A stretch of DNA of 64,000 nucleotides from Primula veris (taxonomy: Eukaryota > Streptophyta > Magnoliopsida > Ericales > Primulaceae), in NCBI GenBank assembly GCA_963682055.1, contig OY821744.1:2609001-2673000 (forward strand), read 5' to 3'. Below the pieces are notes generated by a model. It made no database searches. It saw only the letters and a program-made list of their open reading frames with translations, and was not told the DNA's origin. Positions 1 through 8,055 of the stretch are shown in pieces. The translations under genes were made by a program, and so were the position numbers. Within the stretch, counting starts at the first letter, position 1; every line of letters starts with the position of its first letter.

Positions 1-1
1 T

Positions 2-805
2 GCCTGGGCTGGCACAGCGATTAGAGAATATAATATAGCCAAGAAACCTGATTTTAACGGGTCTCTTGTTTTTCCCCCATCTGACCAATTTGCACGTGCG
101 GAAGTATTCCAAGACTTAGTTTCAGAGCCTAATGTTGTCACAAGAAGATTCGTCTTTTCTTCATCAAATATTATTAGTCTCCAAAAGAAAGCCACAAAAC
201 TTGGTACAATCACACCTTCGCGAGTGCAAACAATTTCCACATTTTTATGGAGAATTGGCATGAAAATGTTGACATCAAAAAATTGTGGTTACGGAGTTCC
301 GTCTGGGCTAATGATGCCGTTAAATTTAAGAAGTATTTTGTCCTCTCCAATAAGTGATCTATCGTTTGGAAACTTGTTTGACATCTTTACGGTGCATACG
401 CAAGGTGGAAACGTAGAGATATCGGATTTGACTAATCTTATAAGGGAAAAGATGGGCGAGTTGCGAGAAAAATTTCAGAATAAAATTCAGCAAGGGGAAA
501 CAAATCTTGTAGGCTGTTTGAAAAGTTTTACTGAGAAAATGGAATTCATATTAAAACAAGATGCGTATAACTTCGTGATTACGAGTTGGTGTAAGTTTCC
601 TATCTATGATGCAGATTTTGGATGGGGAAAACCAACTTGGATAGCTAATTACAGTCGTTGGCGGAACGGTACGGTGCTAATGGATACGAGTGATGGAACT
701 GGGATTGAAGCTTGGGTTACTTTAAGTGAAGATGATATGGTTTTGTTTGCTGATGATGAGGAGTTGTTGGCATATGCAACTCTAGATCCAAATATTGATT
801 GCTAG
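2..805 (+). CDS. BAHD acyltransferase copy 1, 3' part (gene starts before the window)
   Basis: This is the last 267 codons and the stop of a BAHD family acyl-CoA-dependent acyltransferase. The frame was set by alignment to the complete copy at 12712-14016, which it matches almost base for base from codon 168 on. The HxxxD catalytic motif lies off the window; the structural DFGWG motif is present near the C-terminus. Visible differences from copy 2 include Gly199 to Arg (GGT to CGT at about 95) and Val338 to Gly. Family knowledge: cytosolic enzymes that acylate alcohols or amines of specialised metabolites; the vinorine-synthase-like clade is my best guess from overall look. The substrate cannot be inferred. 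No stop or frameshift is seen in the visible part. Confidence 0.9.
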   Translation, partial: AWAGTAIREYNIAKKPDFNGSLVFPPSDQFARAEVFQDLVSEPNVVTRRFVFSSSNIISLQKKATKLGTITPSRVQTISTFLWRIGMKMLTSKNCGYGVPSGLMMPLNLRSILSSPISDLSFGNLFDIFTVHTQGGNVEISDLTNLIREKMGELREKFQNKIQQGETNLVGCLKSFTEKMEFILKQDAYNFVITSWCKFPIYDADFGWGKPTWIANYSRWRNGTVLMDTSDGTGIEAWVTLSEDDMVLFADDEELLAYATLDPNIDC

Positions 806-872
806 TGCTCCTCTTTTTCTTCTTTTTCTTTTTTGCTTGCTTTAAAAAATAAGAAGGCCAATAAATTGTAAT

Positions 873-1083
873 TGTTGTACGTTATTTGTGCTTAGACTTG
901 GCCGTTACTCGGGCTTTATTTGGGCTCCAAGTTAGGGTTTATATTCATGTAAACTCGCTCTCATCTCCTATATAAAAAGGCTGGTTGGTCCTTGTATCGT
1001 ACAATTATCAATAAATAAAGATTCGTTTTGTTGTCTCTCTATATCTCTAATATATCTATACTGAGTTAATAAGACTCACAACA
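873..1083. mobile_element. Solo LTR of a retrotransposon
   Basis: The 211-bp segment begins TGTTGTAC and ends CTCACAACA, i.e. TG...CA with short inverted ends, and is flanked on both sides by the same 5-bp target duplication GTAAT (868-872 and 1084-1088). A TATATAAA-like box (about 970) and an AATAAA-like signal (about 1010) lie inside, as expected of an LTR in + orientation. No internal retroelement sequence is present, so this is a solo LTR left by LTR-LTR recombination. It sits in the 3' flank of BAHD copy 1. Confidence 0.75.
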
Positions 1084-1088
1084 GTAAT

Positions 1089-1592
1089 CAGATTATTGTT
1101 TATTTTTATTTTTTATTTTTATTTTAGTTTAGGGCATCTTATGCACACATCGTAGTTATTGCAATCAGAATTTCATATATAGACAACCGAAATGCATGGC
1201 AAACTTCGTCTTAGTTTAACCTTGCATTTTAATTTTCTTTCTGACATCTAATTTTGCAACACCTATGCACGTAGGGCTACACCATAAAGGATGTGTTTGG
1301 TTACGCTTTTGTGCTCGTACCGTATGTCGAGTCCGGACAACAAATTATCAAAAACTAGTGCATTTGAAAAGACATGGTGACTGGTATATTTTCTAACTTT
1401 TATACAATCATGTAGAGACTAATAATTTCGGAACTATAAGTACCGCAGCCAGAGGCGAAATGGTAACGTTTTTTTGTTTCTTTTTACATATTTTTGAGTG
1501 AATTATGTCAAATATTTTTTTTTCATCATCAAATACATTTTCTATATACATTTTCATCAAATATTTTTGAACATTATTATCAGATAGAATCA
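1089..1592. other. Intergenic, nothing recognised
   Basis: AT-rich sequence with short T- and A-runs and no gene, RNA or transposon end that I can recognise. Confidence 0.6.
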
Positions 1593-2190
1593 CACATATT
1601 TTTTTGTATAAAAAATGTAGTTTTTAATTTTTAAATAATGTTTTCGATTTTTTTGGATTTTTAATGATATATGTATATATTTGTAAATAAGTTCATAAAA
1701 TATGTATTTTTTTATAAAAATTTTGTCAATTTCAAAACAATCAGCTTTTTTTATAAATAACTTTCTAAATATATACCTAAATTATCATTTAAAAAAAAAA
1801 AAAAAAAAAAACCTACCAGTAGGAACCCGGAAAAACCGAACCGATAATCAAACCGAAAAAAACAAAAAAACCAAAAATAAAACCGAAAAATAAGCGAGAA
1901 AACCGAAAAAACCCGGTCTGATTCGGTCGAAAAATAAAAAAACCGAAACACAAAAAAAAGTAACCGAAAAATATGCTCGATTTCGATTTCGGTTTCGCTT
2001 TTACGAACCGAACCGTACCCGAAACAAGGCTTTAAGTAGCAGCACAAAGACTAGATAGATAGATACAGAGTATATATATATATATAGAGAGAGAAAGAAA
2101 GATGCTAAGGAGAAAGCCAAGCAAGATCGAATTAGGAGTAGAAGACGACAAACACGAGATCGAAGTAAATCTAGAGGCCGAGAAATAGCT
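1593..2190 (+). pseudogene. Duplicated CDC26 promoter and truncated CDC26 5' end
   Basis: From about 1593 to 2165 the sequence matches the promoter and first codons of the CDC26 gene at 35599-36140, including the AACCGAA-rich low-complexity stretch and the GATAGATAGATA and TATATATA tract before the start. The reading frame from ATG 2102 begins MLRRKPSKIE, as in CDC26, but after about 20 codons it runs into unrelated sequence belonging to block A and stops at 2186-2188 (28 codons). It is a promoter plus 5' CDS fragment joined to block A. It could still be transcribed but cannot encode a normal subunit. Confidence 0.8.
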
Positions 2191-2213
2191 GTCTAGAGAG
2201 AGAAATTGGCGAT

Positions 2214-2400
2214 GAGGTGCTCTCAATACACTACATTTTTTCTTTAAAAACGCTGAAACCGTAGATTAAATCTACGGTTTACAGTGATCCACTGTAAACC
2301 GTAGATTTAATCTACGGTTTGGATCAAATGAATACAAACCGTAGATTAAATCTACGGTTTACAGTGATTCACTGTAAACCGTAGATTTAATCTACGGTCT
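2214..2400 (+). repeat. MULE left terminal inverted repeat with four palindromes
   Basis: The first 42 bp (2214-2255) match the inverted right end closely. Then come four 25-bp palindromes with arms AAACCGTAGATT and AATCTACGGTTT at 2256, 2296, 2336 and 2376, exactly 40 bp apart; the last has one mismatch at its end. The spacers alternate between ACAGTGATCCACTGT-like (itself palindromic) and unrelated 15-mers. This arrangement could serve as repeated transposase-binding sites. Confidence 0.9.
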
Positions 2401-2401
2401 G

Positions 2402-2490
2402 TGTAATTTCTGAAGAAATTACACAGTCAGTCCCTGATTTTCAGAATTACACAGTCAGTCCCTGCGCCAAAATTACACAGCAGGTCCCTG
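2402..2490. repeat. Short direct repeat AATTACACAG...CAGTCCCTG, three copies
   Basis: Three imperfect copies of a unit containing ATTACACAG(T/C)(C/A)(A/G)GTCCCTG lie directly inside the left inverted repeat. No counterpart is seen at the right end. Function unknown. Confidence 0.65.
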
Positions 2491-2519
2491 AAAAACAGAA
2501 ACTTACGTTTTTTTAAAAA

Positions 2520-4359
2520 AAAAAACATTTTTTATACTACATTCTCTCTCTTTCTCTCAAAAACCCCCAATTTTCAACCCAAAAAATCACCCAAATCAAT
2601 CAACCACATTAACTATCAACTTTATTAACAAAAAACCCCAAATCATCAATCAAACTTATCCATAATTCAAGGGTATATCTTTTATTCTCTAATTTATTAT
2701 GTATTTTGTGTAATTTAAATTTGTAAAATAGGAAAAAATATATAAAATATGCAAATCCATAATTCACTTAGCTATATATCATTGTTTGTTGTTTGTTTAT
2801 ATTAATTATAGAAATTTTAATTATTGTTGATATTTGTCCCATTTTTGCATGTTTTTTTATTTTTTGTAATTTTAATTTGTAAAATAGGAAAAAATATATA
2901 AAATATGCAAAACCATAATTCACTTAGCTATATATAATTGTTTGTTGTTTGTTTATATTAATTATAGAAATTTTAATAATTGTTGATATTTGTCCCATTT
3001 TTGCATGTTTTTTTATTTTGTTTGGTTAATTTGAATTGTTGATAATGTGTTTGGTTATGATTAAAAAATTGAGTTATTATTGTTTGGTTTATGATTAATT
3101 GTGTTTGGTTATGATTAAATGTGTTTGGTTATGATTAAAAAAATTGAATTATTATTGTTTGGTTTATGAAAAAATGTGTGGTTGGTTATGATTAAAAAAT
3201 TGAATTATTATTGTTTGGTTTATGAAAAAAAGTGTGTTTGGTTATGATTAAAAAATTGAATTATTATTGTTTGGTTTATGAAAAAATGTGTGTTTGGTTA
3301 TGATTAAAAAATTTAATTATTATTGTTTGGTTTATGAAAAAATGTGTGTTTGGTTATGATTAAAAAAATTGAATTATTATTGTTTGGTTTATGAAAAAAT
3401 GTGTGTTTGGTTATGATTAAAAAATTGAATTATTATTGTTTGGTTTATGAAAAAAAGTGTGTTTGGTTATGATTAAAAAATTGAATTATTATTGTTTGGT
3501 TTATGAAAAAATGTGTGTTTGGTTATGATTAAAAAATTTAATTATTATTGTTTGGTTTATGAAAAAATGTGTGTTTGGTTATGATTAAAAAAATTGAATT
3601 ATTATTGTTTGGTTTATGAAAAAATGTGTGTTTGGTTATGATTAAAAAATTGAATTATTATTGTTTGGTTTATGAAAAAATGTGTGTTTGGTTATGATTA
3701 AAAATTTGAATTATTATTGTTTGGTTTATGAAAAAATGTGTGTTTGGTTATGATTAAAAAAATTGAATTATTATTGTTTGGTTTATGAAAAAATGTGTGT
3801 TTGGTTATCATTAAAAAATTGAATTATTATTGTTTGGTTTATGAAAAAATGTGTGTTTGGTTATGATTAAAAATTTGAATTATTATTGTTTGGTTTATGA
3901 AAAAATGTGTGTTTGGTTATGATTAAAAAAATTGAATTATTATTGTTTGGTTTATGAAAAAATGTGTGTTTGGTTATCATTAAAAAATTTAATTATTATT
4001 GTTTGGTTTATGAAAAAATGTGTGTTTGGTTATCATTAAAAAATTGAATTATTATTGTTTGGTTTATGAAAAAATGTGTGTTTGGTTATGATTAAAAAAA
4101 TTTAATTATTATTGTTTGGTTTATGAAAAAATGTGTGTTTGGTTATCATTAAAAAAATTTAATTATTATTGTTTGGTTTATGAAAAAATGTGTGTTTGGT
4201 TATCATTAAAAAAATTTAATTATTATCATTAATTGGTTATAATTGAGTTATCATTGTTTGGTTATCATTGAGTTATCATTGTTTGGTTATCATTAATTGG
4301 TTATGTTATCATTTTTTTGGTTATCATTAATTGAGTTATATTTGGTTATCATAGTTAGG
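2520..4359 (+). promoter_or_regulatory. Leader region of the MULE PMD gene, possibly with a 5' UTR intron
   Basis: A TATACT-like motif (about 2532) is followed by a CT-rich leader (CTCTCTCTTTCTCTC) and AAC-rich sequence typical of plant 5' UTRs. A donor-like GGTATATC at about 2670 and an acceptor-like ATAGTTAG ending one base before ATG 4360 suggest that everything between, including a 158-bp direct duplication (about 2704-2862 and 2863-3020) and a minisatellite, lies in a leader intron. This is an inference from splice-like motifs only. Confidence 0.45.
3040..4250. repeat. Minisatellite of about 56-59 bp, about 19 copies
   Basis: A unit containing GTGTGTTTGGTTATGATTA, then AAAAAATTGAATTATTATTG and TTTGGTTTATGAAAAAAT is repeated head to tail roughly 19 times, with small length changes in the A-runs and a GATTA to CATTA variant dominating the 3' copies. 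The last copies decay into TTATCATTAATTGG motifs just before the PMD start codon. The array lies inside the MULE. Confidence 0.9.
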
Positions 4360-6708
4360 ATGACAGACCCAGGTCCACAGATTAAAGGGAGGTTGGGTAT
4401 TTTACGACAGACCGGTCACATTTCTAATCAGACTTGGGATGCTGGCAGAGAAGCGGGTAGAGGAGATGCCAATAAGATTAGGGTTTATAATTATAGTTGG
4501 CAGATACCGACGCCTGAAAGGGTAGTTCATAATATCATTAGGGCTGGTTTTTACGGTATTTACAGTATAGGTAATTATACCGTAGACCGAGGGTTGATTA
4601 CAGCCTTAGTTGATAGGTGGCGTGATGAGTCGCACACGTTCCATTTTGTCGGGGGAGAGTTGGGGATATCTTTACAGGATGTAGAGATTATGCTCGGTCT
4701 GAGAGTGGATGGTCTTGCTGTGACCCGGTCGGAGCGGAATGACACGAAGGCGAGCAGGTTGGCTATGATGGAGAGTTTGTTGGGTGTTAGGCCGGCTGAC
4801 AATCAAGTCGATCAAAACTGTCTGACAGTTAGACTTGATTGGATGTTACAGACCTTCGGTGAATTACCCCCCAACCCTAGTGAAGAGCGTTTACTATATC
4901 AGTCTAGGGCTGCCATGCTATTATTACTGGCTGCACATGTGTTTTCGGATAAGAGCAGTGATCAGATTCCACTCTGGCCTCTGCCATTTCTAGAGGATTT
5001 TGACACATGTGCTGAGTATAGTTGGGGATCAGCTCTTCTGGCCTGGTTAGAGGCTAATCTATGCAGGGTGGTACGTTGTAAGACAACCGGAGTAAGCGGG
5101 GCGGTTATGTTTCTGGATATGTGGGCGATTACCAGACTACTGCCGGTTAGACCGTGTGAAGAGCTGCCGGAAGATGTCGAGCCACCGGAGGGCTTGCCTA
5201 GGTTCCCCCTCGGTTACAGGTATGATATTTATTTAGTTTTTGAATTGGATTTGCTTTTTTATATTATTGTGTCATCTATCATTTACTTAGCTGCCGGTTA
5301 TATTTATTGTTTATCGGTTTTTGTTTGTATATTACAGATGGAAGATGTGGCGGCAAACTAACCTTACGCCATATGTCTACGGACATAATGTGGTCCACAT
5401 ACGTGACCAGTTTGACAATATGTCGCCTGAACAGGTAAATTTTAATTTTCGTATTATATGTAACTTACGTATTATATGTTGTATATGTTTGCATTGGTCT
5501 TATCTTCGCAGAATTTATTACTCGTCTATTTTAAAACCATTGTTTATATATTCTAATTTGATGATTACAGATAGTGTGGCAACCTTACGGGGATCTTAAT
5601 CAGTATCCGGAATACTGCACGCGGGGCCGGTATATGTGGCATTGTTCTGTGCCTCTCATTTGTAATGAGAAGATTGAGTACCACCCCGCGGACAGGTTCA
5701 TGAGGCAGTTCGGTTTTGTGCAGCGGGTCCCTACGTATATCTGGAAACCAAGACAGGGTCACGGCAAGGATAGAAGATATGGGATTGGGCAAAAACACGA
5801 CTGGCCTTTACTAACCGGAGAATTTATAGTCGTGTGGAATGACCGCCACACCCGTCTTATTAACGGCGAATATGGCACGGGGACGTCACCGGGTTACATG
5901 AAATGGTATAGAGAGCGGACCCGCATCTTCATAAACCCACCTGAACTTGCCCCGCCCCCTCACGGTTTCCGGGAGAATACGGGTGTCTTCAATAAAATGG
6001 TAACTACTAAATCCTTTTTTACTAATAAATCGTTACTTCTTTTTATGTATATTTCAATACTAATAAATCGTTTTTTATTGTTTTTTTTTACAGAAAGCGA
6101 TGTTGCGCCGCAGTTTCAAATCGTTCAAACGGCTGAAATCTAAAACGGACGTGGACTTACTACGTAAGGAGTTCGCTGAAATGGGTATGAATCCGTATGG
6201 GTCAGCTGATGAACAGTCGGAGGGGGAGGATGACGATGACGACGACGACGACGACGATGGTGATGACGACCTACGTTACGACCCAAGAAATTACACTAGG
6301 TCGGCAAGTTGTCGGCGTCCCGACGAAAGAGGCAGAGGGGAAGGCGAATCTAGTAGCGGCGGTAGAAGAACCAGTGGAGGTCGACCCCCGACTACAGATC
6401 AGGGTCCGGGTCCGAGTTCAAGCGGTCATGGTCGTCGTGCTTCTTTTGCTAGGTCGGGCTACGTTCAGGATGATGTCCCGTTCGAGCATCATCCTAGTCA
6501 TCAGTCAACCGACAGTTGGAGTCGAGGGTTGACAGTTACATCCCACGAGCGTGCGCCGCATCCAGAATCGCAGCAGCGACAAAGACGGCGTACGGAGCTA
6601 AACGAAATCGAAGAGTCTGCTGAGCCGTCATCCGATAGATTAACATCGGCGGGAAAGATGCTCCCTATGTCCAACTTTAAAACATTTAGTCGTTACAAAA
6701 AAAAATAA
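4360..6708 (+). CDS. Plant mobile domain (PMD, MAIN/MAIL1-like) protein carried by the MULE
   Basis: I infer four exons: 4360-5219, 5338-5434, 5571-5999 and 6094-6708. All introns are GT-AG and the phases agree, giving 666 residues. The start ATG 4360 (MTDPGPQ) is preferred over upstream in-frame non-ATG extension. Residues about 40-480 look like a plant mobile domain: RAGFYGIYSIG, the TFHFVGGELGISLQDVEIML segment, the RWKMWRQTN element at the exon 1/2 join and the VWQPYGDL block opening exon 3. Exon 4 encodes a basic stretch, then a run of about 15 acidic residues and a low-complexity Ser/Arg/Gly-rich tail. Family knowledge: PMDs occur in host silencing factors MAIN and MAIL1 and in Mutator and Gypsy elements. 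Its role in this element is unknown; countering host silencing or aiding transposition are guesses. Confidence 0.85.
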
Positions 6709-6882
6709 ATGCACTGTTTTTGTATTTGATTTGTCAGTTTTATTATTAGCTAGGGTTGGAATATTATAAATTCGTAGGTTTAATTTGATTTCTATGTTTG
6801 ATTTGTACGTTATAAATTCGTAAGTTTAATTTGATTCGTATGTTTGATTTGTATGTTTTAGGACCAATATTGAGTTTTTACA
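6709..6882. other. 3' flank of PMD gene
   Basis: AT-rich sequence with TTTGATTTGTA(C/T)GTT repeats, presumably the 3' UTR. No clear polyadenylation signal stands out. Confidence 0.5.
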
Positions 6883-7320
6883 AACCCTAAACCCTAAACC
6901 CTAAACCCTAAACCCTAAACCCTAAACCCTAACCCCTAAACCCTAAACCCTAAACCCTAAATTACAAACCCTAAACCCTAAACCCTAAATTACAAACCCT
7001 AAACCCTAAACCCTAAATTCTAAACCCTGAAACCTAAACCCTAAATTACAAACCCTAACCCTAAAACCTAAACCCTAAATTACAAACCACTTACCCTAAA
7101 CCCTAAAATCTAAACCGTAAACCATAAACCCTAATTTACAAACCCTAAACCCTAAATTACAAACCATAAACCCTAAACCCTAAATTACAAACCCTAAACC
7201 CTAAACCCTATATTAAAAACCTAAACCCTAAATTACAAACCCTAACCCCTAAACCCTATATTAAAAACCATAAACCCTAAATTACAAACCCTAAACCCTA
7301 AACCCTAAACCCTAAAAAAC
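6883..7320. repeat. Interstitial telomere-like (CCCTAAA)n tract inside the MULE
   Basis: The tract opens with about 12 nearly perfect tandem copies of the plant telomere heptamer CCCTAAA and continues as degenerate blocks of two to four heptamers separated by ATTACAAA or similar spacers to about 7320. It lies between the PMD gene and the transposase promoter, so it arrived with the element. AAACCCTAA is also the telo-box motif known from plant promoters and bound by telomere-repeat-binding factors. Confidence 0.93.
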
Positions 7321-7341
7321 CCTAAATATTCTGAAATACAT

Positions 7342-8055
7342 ACAAACCGTACATTTAATGTACGGTTTGTACAGATTTCATACAAACCGTACATTAAATG
7401 TACGGTTTGTATGTATTTTGTGCAAACCGTAAAAGTAATGTACGGTTTGTACCCCTGATTTGAGCAGCGACGTTTTACGAATGTACTTTTTGCACTGAAT
7501 CACCGTAAACAACGTAAAAAAAAAAAAAACTACAAACCGTAAAAGTAATCTACGGTTTGTAGTGTAAATTACATTGGATACCATATCTATCAAAATAATT
7601 CCGACAACACATTATCACTTTTGAATTATTATGACTTGACAACCCTATCCGAAAATGACTACTCAATGCATTATTAAAGTTTCGAAATGACTACTCCAAA
7701 AAAAACACTACAACCCGTAAAAGTAATATACGGTTTGTAGTGTAAATTACATTGGATACCATATCTATCAAAATAATTCCGACAACACCTTATCACTTTT
7801 GAATTATTATGATTTGACAACCCTATCCGAAAATGACTACTCAATGCATTATTAAAGTTTCGAAATGACTACACCAAAAATTCACTACAAACCGTAAAAG
7901 TAATCTACGGTTTGTAGTGTAAACTTACCCTATAAATATGACTCAATTTTGCCAATTCTAACAAACCATAAAATCAAACACAAACACATTTCGGAAATCT
8001 CTTAAAAAATCCTCATTTCTCCCCAATAAAATATACAAACAAACCCTATCCGAAA
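7342..8055 (+). promoter_or_regulatory. Transposase promoter with six palindromes, a tandem duplication and a TATA box
   Basis: Six 29-bp palindromic or near-palindromic sites with half-site ACGGTTTGT lie at 7342, 7382, 7422, 7532, 7710 and 7887; the first three are 40 bp apart like those in the inverted ends. A 178-bp tandem duplication spans about 7532-7709 and 7710-7886. TATAAATA at 7931-7938 is 16 bp after the last palindrome and 118 bp before ATG 8056. The 16-mer CCCTATCCGAAAATGA that covers the start codon also occurs twice in the duplicated upstream region. The placement suggests that the protein binding the ends also binds this promoter. Confidence 0.7.

Noticed and set aside
1751..2047. 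A long minus-strand frame rich in Phe/Arg
   Set aside because: It is the antisense of the AACCGAAAA low-complexity tract of the CDC26 promoter duplicate.
3040..4250. CRISPR-like regularly spaced repeats
   Set aside because: Units are contiguous with no unique spacers and the genome is a plant; it is a minisatellite.
6197..6532. An alternative + frame with poly-Thr inside PMD exon 4
   Set aside because: Shadow of the acidic GAC-repeat stretch in the correct frame.
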